A stretch of DNA of 64,000 nucleotides from Flavobacterium sp. MK4S-17. GTDB taxonomy: Bacteria; Bacteroidota; Bacteroidia; Flavobacteriales; Flavobacteriaceae. Location: assembly GCF_009848495.1 (NCBI RefSeq), contig NZ_WWEP01000011.1, positions 62,001 through 126,000 of the forward strand. Direction: 5' to 3'. A model generated the notes under the pieces. The model ran no database searches. It worked only from the letters and a program-made list of their open reading frames with translations, and had not been told where the DNA came from. Both the position numbers and the translations under genes were made by a program. Shown here one piece after another: positions 16,347 to 25,541 of the stretch (position 1 is the stretch's first letter; each line of letters begins with the position of its first letter).

Positions 16347-17390
16347 ATGCAAAAGATAAAAACAGCATTATTATCCTATGGTATGTCAGGTAAGGTCTTT
16401 CATGCCCCGTTCCTGGAGGTGCACCCGCGCTTTGAGCTTATGGGGGCATGGGAGCGCAGTAAAAAAAATATACAAAAAGATTATCCGGGGGTTAAAAGCT
16501 ATAGTACACTTGAAGAACTGCTGGCAGACGATACAGACCTGGTAATTGTAAACACGCCGGTAGATACACATTTTGAATATGCAAAGCAGGCTTTGCAGGC
16601 AGGCAAACACACACTTGTGGAAAAGGCTTTTACAACTACCGCAGCGCAAGCACAGGAACTAAGGGATATAGCCCATGAAAAGGGGCTAAAACTGGCAGTG
16701 TACCAAAACCGCAGGTGGGACAGCGATTTTAAAACAGTAAAAGAAGTTTTGGATGAAAACCTGTTAGGTGAAATAATAGAAGCTGAAATTCATTTTGACC
16801 GTTATAACCCTTCGCTCAGCCCAAAGGCACATAAGGAAACCGGTAAGCCGGGAGCTGGTATATTATGGGATTTAGGCTCTCATATTATAGATCAGGCCCT
16901 ATGCCTTTTCGGTATGCCACAAGCAGTTTTTGCCGATATGCGGATAACAAGGGAAAATTCTGTTACGGAAGACTGGATGGAAGCCTTATTGTATTATCCT
17001 GATAAACGGGTACGCCTGCAGGCGGGCTTTTTTATGCGGGAGCCATTGCCGGCCTACATACTGTACGGCAGGAAAGGTACTTTCCTGAAAAGCAGGGGCG
17101 ATATTCAGGAGGACGTTTTAAAAACAGGCAAAAAGCCCGAAACGAAAGGATGGGGCATAGAACCGGAGGAAAAATCAGGGATTTTGCATACCGAAAAACA
17201 TGGAGAGGTTTACAGGGGGCATATACCCACAAAACCGGGGAATTATTATGAGTTTTTAGAACTGCTGTACCAGTCAGTTACAATGGATAAAAAGGAACCT
17301 GTTACCGCCGATGAAGGTGTTAATGTAATGAAAGTAATAGATGCTGCACTCCTGAGCAGCAAGGAGAAAAAAGTTGTTCAACTAAAATAA
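16347..17390 (+). CDS. Gfo/Idh/MocA family oxidoreductase
   Basis: A 347-residue NAD(P)-dependent dehydrogenase. The Rossmann start is KTALLSYGMSGKVFHAPFL (a GxxGxxF variant like YdgJ/YvaA members). The cofactor and catalytic motif is LVEKAFTTT (EKP variant with A for P). The C-terminal alpha/beta domain contains DLGSHIIDQAL, which carries the usual catalytic His. It oxidises or reduces a sugar, inositol or related polyol. It is part of the eight-gene oxidoreductase unit, with 11 bases to the next gene. The substrate is not inferable. Confidence 0.88.
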   Translation: MQKIKTALLSYGMSGKVFHAPFLEVHPRFELMGAWERSKKNIQKDYPGVKSYSTLEELLADDTDLVIVNTPVDTHFEYAKQALQAGKHTLVEKAFTTTAAQAQELRDIAHEKGLKLAVYQNRRWDSDFKTVKEVLDENLLGEIIEAEIHFDRYNPSLSPKAHKETGKPGAGILWDLGSHIIDQALCLFGMPQAVFADMRITRENSVTEDWMEALLYYPDKRVRLQAGFFMREPLPAYILYGRKGTFLKSRGDIQEDVLKTGKKPETKGWGIEPEEKSGILHTEKHGEVYRGHIPTKPGNYYEFLELLYQSVTMDKKEPVTADEGVNVMKVIDAALLSSKEKKVVQLK

Positions 17391-17401
17391 ATATAGAAAG
17401 T

Positions 17402-18352
17402 ATGCAAAAAAGGCAGTTAGGCAATACAGGGCTTTATGTCTATCCGGTTACCTTTGGTGGTAATGTCTTCGGGTGGACGATAGATGAAAAAACTTCATTC
17501 GAAATTCTGGATGCCTTTACAGGGGCAGGCTTTAATTTTATAGATACGGCCGATGTGTATTCGCGTTGGGCAAAAGGAAATGAAGGGGGTGAATCAGAAA
17601 CTATAATCGGCAACTGGTTACATAAAAATGGTAACCGTGATAAAGTTATTATAGCCACTAAAGTGGGCAGTGATATGGGTAACGGAAAAAAAGGGCTTTC
17701 ACGAAAACGTATATTACAGGCAGCAGAGGAGTCGCTTAAAAGGCTTAAAACTGATTATATAGACCTTTACCAAACCCACTGGGATGATGAAAACACACCA
17801 ATAGAAGAAACTCTTGATGCTTATGCACAACTTATAAAAGAGGGTAAGGTTCGGCACATTGGCGCATCCAACCTGTCGGCAGAACGTTTAAAAGAGTCGT
17901 TGCAGGTAGCTTTTGAAAAAGGGCTTCCCGCTTATGAAACATTCCAGCCCCATTATAATTTATACGAACGCAAGGCTTTTGAGGAAGCACTGGAACCGGT
18001 TTGCCTTGGCAATAACCTTGGTGTTTTAAATTATTATTCACTGGCAAGCGGTTTCCTTACCGGTAAGTACAGGGGTAAAGAGGATTTGGGAAAAAGCACG
18101 CGTGGCGGTGGTGTGGAAAAATATCTTGATGACAGGGGGTTTAAAATACTTGCCGCACTGGATGAGGTGGCGCAAAAACTGGATACAACCCAGGCTGCCG
18201 TAGCCCTGGCATGGCTTATTCACCGCCCTTCGGTAACGGCACCAATAGTAAGTGCAACAAGCAAGAAGCAACTGGAAAGTATTATAAAAGCGCCTGACCT
18301 GCCTATAACCGCCCATGAAATTGAGTACCTTACACAGGAGAGCGCATGGTAA
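17402..18352 (+). CDS. Aldo/keto reductase (first of two)
   Basis: A 316-residue TIM-barrel AKR. The catalytic tetrad can be placed: D in FIDTADVYSRWAKG, the Tyr just after it, K in IIATKVGSD, and H in DLYQTHWDDENTPIEETL. The NADP-binding end has PIVSATSKKQLESI. It reduces aldehydes or ketones, or acts on sugars. It resembles YajO/YhdN-type reductases. It lies within the oxidoreductase unit and is clearly different from the second AKR at 21141. Confidence 0.9.
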   Translation: MQKRQLGNTGLYVYPVTFGGNVFGWTIDEKTSFEILDAFTGAGFNFIDTADVYSRWAKGNEGGESETIIGNWLHKNGNRDKVIIATKVGSDMGNGKKGLSRKRILQAAEESLKRLKTDYIDLYQTHWDDENTPIEETLDAYAQLIKEGKVRHIGASNLSAERLKESLQVAFEKGLPAYETFQPHYNLYERKAFEEALEPVCLGNNLGVLNYYSLASGFLTGKYRGKEDLGKSTRGGGVEKYLDDRGFKILAALDEVAQKLDTTQAAVALAWLIHRPSVTAPIVSATSKKQLESIIKAPDLPITAHEIEYLTQESAW

Positions 18353-18368
18353 GCTTTAATTTATTAGT

Positions 18369-19349
18369 ATGACAATATTTTCAACAAGAGAAATTCCCGA
18401 GGCAGGGATAAGGCTATTGCAGGATAAAGGCATAAAGGTTGTTCAGTGGCACGAAAAAAGAGAGTTGACGCAGCAGGAATTAATTGATAATTCAAAAAAG
18501 GTGCAGGGCATTATTTTATCCGGCCGGATAAAAGCGGATGCCGAATTCTTGCAGGAATGCAGCCATTTAAAAGTTATATCGCTGTTTTCGGCAGGATTTG
18601 ATAATATAGATGTAGCAGAAGCCACAAAATTAGGAATACCGATAGGCCATACACCCGATGTGCTGAGTAAGGCAACTGCTGATACAGCCTTCCTGCTTTT
18701 GCTGGCAACATCAAGAAAGGCATTTTACCACCACAGGCGCATAGTGAATGGGGACTGGGATTTTTTTGAGCCTAATGCCAACCTGGGTATAGATATACAT
18801 GGAAAAACGCTCGGTATTTTTGGATTGGGAAATATAGGTTTCGAAATGGCAAAGCTTTGCAAAAATGCTTATGGCATGAATATAATTTACCATAACAGGA
18901 GTACTAATGAGCGTGCCGAAAAGGAACTGGGAGCCCAAAAAGTTTCGTTTGAGGAATTGCTTTCGCAAAGCGATGTGCTGTCAGTCCATGCAAACCTGTC
19001 GGCAGGTGTTCAGGGTATTTTTAATGCAGATGCTTTTTCAGCCATGAAGCCTACCGCTATTTTTATAAATACCGCACGGGGGCAAATGCATAACGAACAG
19101 GATTTAAAGCACGCTTTGGAAAAGGGTATTATATGGGGAGCGGGGCTGGATGTTACCAACCCTGAGCCGATGGATAAAGATAACCCGCTTTTATATATGC
19201 CGAATGTTGCCGTGCTGCCGCACATAGGTTCTTATGTATATGAAACAAGGGATGCTATGGCACTGCTTGCAGCACAAAACTGTATTGCAGGCCTTAAGGG
19301 CGAAAAGCTCCCCAAATGTGTTAACCCTGAAGTGTATAACCGCGGGTAG
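18369..19349 (+). CDS. D-isomer 2-hydroxyacid dehydrogenase
   Basis: A 326-residue enzyme with the NAD-binding motif GKTLGIFGLGNIGFEMAKL and the catalytic set R (INTARGQMHNEQDL), E (GLDVTNPEPMD) and H (LPHIGSYVYETRDAM). It resembles glyoxylate/hydroxypyruvate/2-ketogluconate reductases (GhrB type) more than 3-phosphoglycerate dehydrogenase, and has no ACT domain. It probably converts a 2-keto acid and the D-2-hydroxy acid with NAD(P)H. It belongs to the same transcription unit as its neighbours. Confidence 0.88.
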   Translation: MTIFSTREIPEAGIRLLQDKGIKVVQWHEKRELTQQELIDNSKKVQGIILSGRIKADAEFLQECSHLKVISLFSAGFDNIDVAEATKLGIPIGHTPDVLSKATADTAFLLLLATSRKAFYHHRRIVNGDWDFFEPNANLGIDIHGKTLGIFGLGNIGFEMAKLCKNAYGMNIIYHNRSTNERAEKELGAQKVSFEELLSQSDVLSVHANLSAGVQGIFNADAFSAMKPTAIFINTARGQMHNEQDLKHALEKGIIWGAGLDVTNPEPMDKDNPLLYMPNVAVLPHIGSYVYETRDAMALLAAQNCIAGLKGEKLPKCVNPEVYNRG

Positions 19350-19360
19350 GATTAAAAATA

Positions 19361-19864
19361 ATGATTATGGATACAGAACAATATTTTTTTCAGGATGATG
19401 GTACAATACCTAACAGTGTTTTCCCTTTAATAGTTTACCGTGCCGTTTTCCCCGATACGGGTGCGATAGCGGATAGTATGGAAGAAGAATTTGCTGCAAA
19501 TAACTGGAAAAATTCCTGGCGTAATGGGGTTTATGCCTATCATCATTACCACAGTAATACCCATGAAGTGCTGGGTGTGTATAAGGGTTCGGCAACATTA
19601 CAGTTTGGCGGGGAGAAAGGTGAAAAAATGAATGTACGGCAGGGTGATGTTGCAGTACTGCCCGCCGGTACGGGACATAAGAAAATAGAAGCTTCGGACG
19701 ATTTTGGTGTTATAGGTGCATATCCGGGCGGTATGGATTATGACCTTATGAAAGGGGAGGATGGCGAAAGGCCCGGGGCTGATGAAAATATAGCAAAAGT
19801 ACCTTTTCCCGATAATGACCCTGTTACAGGCAGCAAGGGTGGTATAATTGAGTTTTGGAAATGA
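19361..19864 (+). CDS. Cupin-domain protein (YjlB-like)
   Basis: A 167-residue single-domain cupin. The metal-site motifs are YHHYHSNTHEVLGVYKG (cupin motif 1 with three histidines and a glutamate) and LPAGTGHKKI (motif 2 with the final His). This matches the YjlB-type cupins of unknown function. The start ATG at 19361 is followed by a second ATG at 19367; either could be used. Its place among sugar and aldehyde oxidoreductases suggests an isomerase or a metabolite-binding role, but this is inference. Confidence 0.82.
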   Translation: MIMDTEQYFFQDDGTIPNSVFPLIVYRAVFPDTGAIADSMEEEFAANNWKNSWRNGVYAYHHYHSNTHEVLGVYKGSATLQFGGEKGEKMNVRQGDVAVLPAGTGHKKIEASDDFGVIGAYPGGMDYDLMKGEDGERPGADENIAKVPFPDNDPVTGSKGGIIEFWK

Positions 19865-19899
19865 ATATAATTTTATAAGTACCAACTTCAGGTTAAAAT

Positions 19900-21114
19900 A
19901 TGGATAGTGAATTAAATATAGCCCGCAAGGTACGCAAGCCCCTTAAAGCCTATAGGGAAGCCAAATACAGCTACCTGAACCGGATACGGCTTGCAGTGTC
20001 GCTGTTTTACTTTTCAATGGGGCTTACTTTTGCTACCTGGGCAAGCCGTATTCCTGATATAAAGGAAAAGCTCGGGCTCAGCGAAGCCGAATTAGGTACG
20101 GTACTTTTTGCCATCCCATTAGGGCAGCTTTTAATGATGCCATTTTCGGGGCGTATTGTGGTGCGCTATGGCAGCAGTAAAACAGTTGTAGTGGGTATTA
20201 TATTTTATATGCTTGCAATGGTTACGCTTGGTTTTGCCGATGAGGTATGGCAGCTCATGTTATCCTTATTCTTTTTTGGCATATTCAGCAACTTTACCAA
20301 TATTTCGGTAAATACACAGGGAATATTAACGGAGGCTATTTTCCGCAGGCCCATTATGTCATCATTTCATGGTGCGTGGAGCCTTGCCGGTTTTACAGGA
20401 GCCCTTATAGGCTTGCTTATGATGAACTTCAGCGTAAGGCCGCTGTACCATTTTGCAATAGTTGCGGCAGTATTGTATGTAAATATTTATGCCAACTTTC
20501 GCTACCTTGTAAAAACCAGGCCGGCCAAACCTAAAAAAGTAGAGGAAGAAAGAAAACGAAGCCTGCTGCCAAAGCTTAACCCTGCACTGGCATGGCTTGG
20601 TGTTATAGGTTTTTGCAGCATGGTTAGCGAAGGCATTATGTTCGACTGGAGCGGAGTATATTTTAAAGATGTGGTAAAAGCCCCTGAATCGCTTGTAATA
20701 TTGGGCTATACCTCATTTATGATTATGATGGCAACGGGCCGTTTTATAGGTGATAAGGTTACCACACGTTTCGGTCGTAAAAAAGTACTCGCTTTCAGCG
20801 GTGTGCTTATATCGGGAGGTATGTACATTGCGGTACTGTTTCCCTATGTAGTGCCTTCTGCAATCGGGTTTATGCTTGTGGGGCTTGGGGTAAGTACTGT
20901 AGTTCCCGGTGTGTACAGCCTTGCAGGACGAACGCCGGGTATTGAGCCAAGCCAGGCATTAACGGCAGTTTCCAGTATAAGTTTCCTGGGGTTTTTACTT
21001 GGCCCGCCCGTTATAGGTTATATAGCACATGCGGTAGGATTAAAAATGTCATTTGCAATTGTGGGGGTATTTGGCATTTGCATTGCCTTTTTTGTAAACA
21101 GGATAAATGAATAA
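19900..21114 (+). CDS. MFS transporter (YbjJ-like)
   Basis: A 404-residue 12-helix major facilitator protein. It begins with a basic cytoplasmic tail of about 30 residues, then SLFYFSMGLTFATWASRIPDIKEKLGLSEAELGT, a pattern of the YbjJ/FucP-related branch. The loop 2-3 motif is GRIVVRYGSSKTV and the loop 8-9 motif is GRFIGDKVTTRFGRKKV. It is the only transporter in the oxidoreductase unit and so probably moves the pathway's substrate or product. The substrate cannot be named. Confidence 0.86.
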   Translation: MDSELNIARKVRKPLKAYREAKYSYLNRIRLAVSLFYFSMGLTFATWASRIPDIKEKLGLSEAELGTVLFAIPLGQLLMMPFSGRIVVRYGSSKTVVVGIIFYMLAMVTLGFADEVWQLMLSLFFFGIFSNFTNISVNTQGILTEAIFRRPIMSSFHGAWSLAGFTGALIGLLMMNFSVRPLYHFAIVAAVLYVNIYANFRYLVKTRPAKPKKVEEERKRSLLPKLNPALAWLGVIGFCSMVSEGIMFDWSGVYFKDVVKAPESLVILGYTSFMIMMATGRFIGDKVTTRFGRKKVLAFSGVLISGGMYIAVLFPYVVPSAIGFMLVGLGVSTVVPGVYSLAGRTPGIEPSQALTAVSSISFLGFLLGPPVIGYIAHAVGLKMSFAIVGVFGICIAFFVNRINE

Positions 21115-21140
21115 CAATAATATTTAGAAAAAGAAAAGAA

Positions 21141-22136
21141 ATGGAATACAGGAAAATAGGAAATTCAGATTTACAGCTTTCAGCAATAACTTTTGGAGCA
21201 TGGGCTGCCGGTGGATGGATGTGGGGTGGCACAGAGCGCAATGATGCTATTGAGGCAATAAGGAAATCGTATGATGAGGGTGTAACTTCTATAGACACTG
21301 CACCGATATATGGGCAGGGCGACAGTGAGGAAATTGTGGCACAGGCAATACAGGGAATAGGCAGGGATAAAGTACAGATACTTACCAAGTTTGGCATGCG
21401 CTGGGATTTGGCGAAAGGCGACTTTGCCATGAAAAGCAAAAATAACAGCGGGCAGGATATTGATGTGTATAAATATGCCGGAAAAGAAAGTATTATTAAG
21501 GAATGTGAAGACAGCCTGCGCAGGCTTAAAACCGACTATATAGACCTGTACCAGATTCACTGGCCGGAAAGCACAACACCTATACAGGAAACGATGGAAA
21601 CCGTGGCACAAATTATAAAGGAAGGCAAAGTGCGTTATGCAGGTGTATGCAACTATAGCGCTGCTCAGGTACAGGAGGCTGATAAATATGTAAATATAAT
21701 TTCCGACCAGGTACCATACAGCATGGTTAAGCGTGACATTGAAAAGGAACTCATTCCATATTGTATTGAGAGCGGGAAGGCGGTTATTGCCTACAGCCCT
21801 TTGGAAAGAGGATTGCTTACCGGGAAGATGAAGCCGGGCCATGTTTTTGCCGAAGGCGACCACAGGGCAAACCTTTATTTTTATAAAGAGGAAAACCTGA
21901 AACGCACCAGTGAGTTCCTTGATAAATTAAGGCCGCTTGCAGCAGAAAAAAATGCCACCCTTTCACAGCTTGTACTGCGATGGACTATTGAGCAGCCTGG
22001 TATTACCATAGCCCTTGCAGGAGCAAGAAATGCCGAACAAAGCGTGCAGAACGCCAGGGCTGTAAATGTGAAGCTTACGACTGATGAAATTACATTTATT
22101 ACTGATGAAATAAATAAACTTGAGCTTGTTAAATAA
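21141..22136 (+). CDS. Aldo/keto reductase (second of two)
   Basis: A 331-residue AKR. It has SIDTAPIYGQGDSEEIVAQAI (D and Y of the tetrad), ILTKFGMRWD (K) and DLYQIHWPESTTPIQETMETV (H); the NADP-binding end is GITIALAGARNAEQSVQNARA. It is similar to the YqkF/IolS/Tas-type branch. It is the last gene of the unit, followed at once by a bidirectional terminator whose 5' arm begins two bases before the end of the stop codon. Confidence 0.9.
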   Translation: MEYRKIGNSDLQLSAITFGAWAAGGWMWGGTERNDAIEAIRKSYDEGVTSIDTAPIYGQGDSEEIVAQAIQGIGRDKVQILTKFGMRWDLAKGDFAMKSKNNSGQDIDVYKYAGKESIIKECEDSLRRLKTDYIDLYQIHWPESTTPIQETMETVAQIIKEGKVRYAGVCNYSAAQVQEADKYVNIISDQVPYSMVKRDIEKELIPYCIESGKAVIAYSPLERGLLTGKMKPGHVFAEGDHRANLYFYKEENLKRTSEFLDKLRPLAAEKNATLSQLVLRWTIEQPGITIALAGARNAEQSVQNARAVNVKLTTDEITFITDEINKLELVK

Positions 22137-22162
22137 AAAAGCTGCCATTAGGCGGCTTTTTT
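22135..22162. terminator. Bidirectional terminator between the oxidoreductase unit and the M1 peptidase
   Basis: AAAAAAGCTGCC (22135-22146) pairs with GGCGGCTTTTTT (22151-22162), with one T-G wobble and the loop ATTA. A and T runs on both sides let it serve both converging genes. Confidence 0.85.
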
Positions 22163-24080
22163 AGCCCTTTATAAATTTCAGGTATTTGTTACCCCTGTTG
22201 GTTAATAATGTGATAAAATATTCCCCAGCCGAAAGTGATGCTATATTCCATTGGTTGGTGTTCCCCGATTCAAGCACCTTTTGCCCGGCGGTATTGTAAA
22301 ATGTAGCTTTTTGCACCGCCAGCCCATCGGGAAGGGTTATGTTTAGCTGGTTTTTTGATGGATTTGGAAATAACTTTATGGGTTCATTTCCTTCATAATC
22401 CTTTACTCCAAGTGTTGCAGAATTATTAGCGGAAATAATGTTGCGTTCAGGGTCAAACTGTACAGATATAATATTGAAAGGGACATTTACAATAAATTCC
22501 TGGCCGTTATAGGTATTATCCACAATTATATTTTGCTGCTGCCCTCCCGTGCCAATTAAACGTATGGGTAAAGGCATTTCAAAATAAGAAACCGAGGAAT
22601 GCGACTGTGTTTGGCCTACAGTAATTTTTACCTGGCCGGCTCCCCAGTTTTGTGCTGTAACCGTATAGCTTGGGTATCCCTGGCGGTACACCCAGTCAAG
22701 GAAAAATTCGGTTAAATCCATACCGGAAGCAGCTTCCAGGTGCGCTTCCAAATCGGGCGTTTTTGCATAGCCATAAGCAAGGTTTTCGTCAGCCAGGTAA
22801 TTTTTAATTCCCTGGTAAAAATTTTCATTTCCTACCTTAAATCGCAGCATGTGCAGCACCATTGCCCCTTTATTATAGCTAAGCCTGCTGCTGAAAATAC
22901 GGTTAATGCTTGTAGTGTCGGCATCTGTTAAGTACAGGTTTCCGTTAGGAAAAGCAGTGATATTGTTTATTTTACCTGACTTCCACTGATTAAAGGATAA
23001 ATTGCCATCCAGATGTTCCACAACAAGCCCCGAAAGGTATGTGGCAAACCCCTCATTAAGCCAAATGTCTTTCCATGAACCACAGGTTACTTTATCACCA
23101 AACCACTGGTGTGCAAGCTCATGTGCTATAAGCTCCCTGCTAAAGTTACCCATGAATGATACAGTGGTATGCTCCATACCACCTCCAAAACCGTATTGTG
23201 CATGCCCGTACTTTTCGGTATGGAAAGGATACGTTTCAAATAATTCCTCAAACAGACTCATTATAGGCAATGTAACACCAAGCAGGTTTTGCGCCTGAGT
23301 AAAATTTTCCGGATAAAGGTAATTAACTATGGGGAAAGTGTTAGGTGCCGTACCTGCCGTTTGATTGTATATGCTGTAATTCGTAACTGCTATAGCCACA
23401 AGGTATGCAGGTATAGGGTAGCCGTGGTGAAAATGTGTTGTTTTTGTACCATTGCTATTTATTGTTTGCGACTGCTCCATACCGTTGGCAACACTTATAT
23501 ACTGTTGGGGTGCTGTTATGCGTACATCTATGCTTTCAATCTTGTCAATCAGGTCCTGTTTGCAGGGCCACCAGTCTTTAGCGCCATAGGGTTCAGATAA
23601 TGTCCATAAAACAGGTGTGCCATTATGTGCGCTTGTAACAAAGGCTTCCTGTTCCGTTGGGGGTGCGCCGGAATAAGTAATAGTAACTGTTGATTGTGCG
23701 CCTTGCGGCAATACCGAGGGAAAGGTTATCACCAGTTCATCATTATTATTTTGCTCAAAATTAAGTTGCGTACTATTTTGCGTAACAGCACTCACCGTAA
23801 GCTGGTTGCTTAGGTCGAAAGTAATGGTAGCCATATTTTCCTTTGCTGTAAAAGTGGTGGTTACTACCCCGCTTACAAATTGCACGGCCGGGTTTACATT
23901 AATTGCAAGATTATGATAGTTAACATCATAATTACCGGTGTTTTCATTAGCCGTAAAATTTTTAAGCCGGTAGCCCGATTTCATTTCGGCTTCAACTATA
24001 CGGTTAAAATCCTGTTCCTGCTGGGCATATAAAAAAGTAAGCGAGCAAAAAAGGGATATAATAATGTAAATCGGTTTCAT
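22161..24080 (-). CDS. M1 family metallopeptidase exported by the type IX system
   Basis: A zinc aminopeptidase of family M1. Counting from the ATG at 24080 (MKPIYIIISLFCSLTFLYAQ, a good signal peptide), it has the substrate-side motif GGGMEH, HELAHQWFGD (about 320-329) and the third ligand in NEGFATYLSG (E about 343). The C-terminal 75 residues (PNPSKNQLNI, then LSAGEYFITLLTNRGNKYLKFIKG) are a type A T9SS sorting domain, so it is secreted or surface-attached. An in-frame ATG at 24098 lies inside the predicted -7 box and is unlikely to be used. It removes N-terminal residues from peptides. It stands alone. Confidence 0.92.
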   Translation of the reverse strand: MKPIYIIISLFCSLTFLYAQQEQDFNRIVEAEMKSGYRLKNFTANENTGNYDVNYHNLAINVNPAVQFVSGVVTTTFTAKENMATITFDLSNQLTVSAVTQNSTQLNFEQNNNDELVITFPSVLPQGAQSTVTITYSGAPPTEQEAFVTSAHNGTPVLWTLSEPYGAKDWWPCKQDLIDKIESIDVRITAPQQYISVANGMEQSQTINSNGTKTTHFHHGYPIPAYLVAIAVTNYSIYNQTAGTAPNTFPIVNYLYPENFTQAQNLLGVTLPIMSLFEELFETYPFHTEKYGHAQYGFGGGMEHTTVSFMGNFSRELIAHELAHQWFGDKVTCGSWKDIWLNEGFATYLSGLVVEHLDGNLSFNQWKSGKINNITAFPNGNLYLTDADTTSINRIFSSRLSYNKGAMVLHMLRFKVGNENFYQGIKNYLADENLAYGYAKTPDLEAHLEAASGMDLTEFFLDWVYRQGYPSYTVTAQNWGAGQVKITVGQTQSHSSVSYFEMPLPIRLIGTGGQQQNIIVDNTYNGQEFIVNVPFNIISVQFDPERNIISANNSATLGVKDYEGNEPIKLFPNPSKNQLNITLPDGLAVQKATFYNTAGQKVLESGNTNQWNIASLSAGEYFITLLTNRGNKYLKFIKG

Positions 24081-24095
24081 AAGTACAAAATTTTT

Positions 24096-24103
24096 CAAAT
24101 GTA
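24096..24103 (-). promoter_or_regulatory. Candidate -7 element for the M1 peptidase
   Basis: On the minus strand this reads TACATTTG. Transcription would start near 24090, which rules out the ATG at 24098 and supports 24080 as the start. No -33 TTG is seen at the usual spacing. Confidence 0.42.
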
Positions 24104-24179
24104 GTCAGAAAAAATATTTTTAAAGTTATTAAAAGTTTAGCATGGCTTGTTTAACCGGGTAATAATTAAAACAATTCAT

Positions 24180-24187
24180 TAAATTTG
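24180..24187 (+). promoter_or_regulatory. Candidate -7 element for serS
   Basis: TAAATTTG matches TAnnTTTG. It lies 25 bases upstream of the serS ATG, giving a short leader. The -33 region is not convincing. Confidence 0.4.
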
Positions 24188-24212
24188 CTCACTTTACTAA
24201 AAACCAATAATC

Positions 24213-25484
24213 ATGTTACAGACAGCATTTCTCAGGGAAAACAGGGAAAAAGTAATACAGGGGCTGGGCAAAAGGAATATAGATGCCGCACCGCTTGTAG
24301 ATGAAGTTATTGCTCTTGATGAAAAAAGGAGGGCAACACAAACAGAACTTGATACTATCCTTTCGGAATCCAACAAGCTGTCCAAAGATATTGGCGAGTT
24401 AATTAAGGCCGGAGAAAAAGCCAAGGCAGGCATATTAAAAGAAAAAACAACCCAGCATAAGGAAAAAAGCAAAGAGCTTACTGAAAAGCTGAATGCCGTA
24501 ACTGAAGAACTTGCACAGGCATTATATAAACTTCCAAACGTTCCTGCGGATATTGTTCCTGCAGGTAAATCAGCAGATGATAATGAGGAGGTGCACCGCG
24601 AGGGCGATATACCGGTGCTTTTTGAAGGGGCACTGCCCCACTGGGAGTTAGCTAAAAAATATGATATTATAGATTTTGAGCTTGGAAATAAAATAACAGG
24701 CGCAGGTTTCCCTGTATATAAAGGCAAAGGAGCCAGGCTGCAACGTGCACTTATTACCTATTTCCTGGATAAAAATACCAATGCGGGCTATAAGGAATAC
24801 CAGGTTCCGCATTTGGTAAATGAAGCATCGGGTTACGGCACAGGTCAATTACCTGATAAAGAAGGCCAGATGTACCACGTTGGGCTTGATGACCTTTACC
24901 TTATACCAACAGCAGAAGTTCCTGTAACTAATATTTTCCGCGATGTTATATTGCAGGAAAGTGAGCTTCCTGTAATGTGTACAGGCTATACACCTTGTTT
25001 CCGCAGGGAGGCAGGCTCTTACGGGGCACACGTTCGTGGCCTGAACCGCCTGCACCAGTTTGATAAAGTGGAGATTGTGCGCATTGAGCATCCTGACAAA
25101 TCGTTTGAAGCGCTGGATGGTATGGTGGAGCATGTTAAAACACTGCTTAAGGAGTTAAAACTGCCTTACAGGATATTGCGCCTTTGCGGCGGTGATATGG
25201 GTTTTGCTTCGGCGTTAACGTATGATTTTGAGGTGTTTTCTACTGCACAGGACCGTTGGCTGGAAATAAGCTCTGTTTCGAATTTTGAAACTTTCCAGTC
25301 AAACAGGCTTAGACTGCGTTTTCGCGATAAGGAAGGCAAAAACCATTTGGCACATACTTTGAACGGGAGTTCACTTGCGTTGCCAAGGGTGCTTGCAGGC
25401 ATACTGGAAAACTACCAGACGCCCGAAGGGATTGTAATACCCGAAGTTTTGCGCCCTTATACCGGTTTTGACATTATAAATTAG
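24213..25484 (+). CDS. serS: Seryl-tRNA synthetase
   Basis: A 423-residue class II synthetase of normal length. The N-terminal 110 residues form the antiparallel coiled-coil arm that grips tRNA-Ser. The class II core has motif 2 (TPCFRREAGSYGAHVRGLNR) and motif 3 near the end (LNGSSLALPRVLAGILEN). It charges tRNA-Ser with serine in the cytoplasm. It heads a same-strand run that continues with the TPR gene, DUF4286, rsmA and mgtE. Confidence 0.97.
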   Translation: MLQTAFLRENREKVIQGLGKRNIDAAPLVDEVIALDEKRRATQTELDTILSESNKLSKDIGELIKAGEKAKAGILKEKTTQHKEKSKELTEKLNAVTEELAQALYKLPNVPADIVPAGKSADDNEEVHREGDIPVLFEGALPHWELAKKYDIIDFELGNKITGAGFPVYKGKGARLQRALITYFLDKNTNAGYKEYQVPHLVNEASGYGTGQLPDKEGQMYHVGLDDLYLIPTAEVPVTNIFRDVILQESELPVMCTGYTPCFRREAGSYGAHVRGLNRLHQFDKVEIVRIEHPDKSFEALDGMVEHVKTLLKELKLPYRILRLCGGDMGFASALTYDFEVFSTAQDRWLEISSVSNFETFQSNRLRLRFRDKEGKNHLAHTLNGSSLALPRVLAGILENYQTPEGIVIPEVLRPYTGFDIIN

Positions 25485-25541
25485 TAAATTTGTTTAGGGT
25501 GGATGTTTTTTCATCTTTTCTCATTTTACAAAAAACAAGGG

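Noticed and set aside
21180..21863. Long minus-strand open frame of 227 codons
   Set aside because: It lies entirely antisense to a well-supported aldo/keto reductase, has no recognisable domain and shows the composition of a shadow frame.
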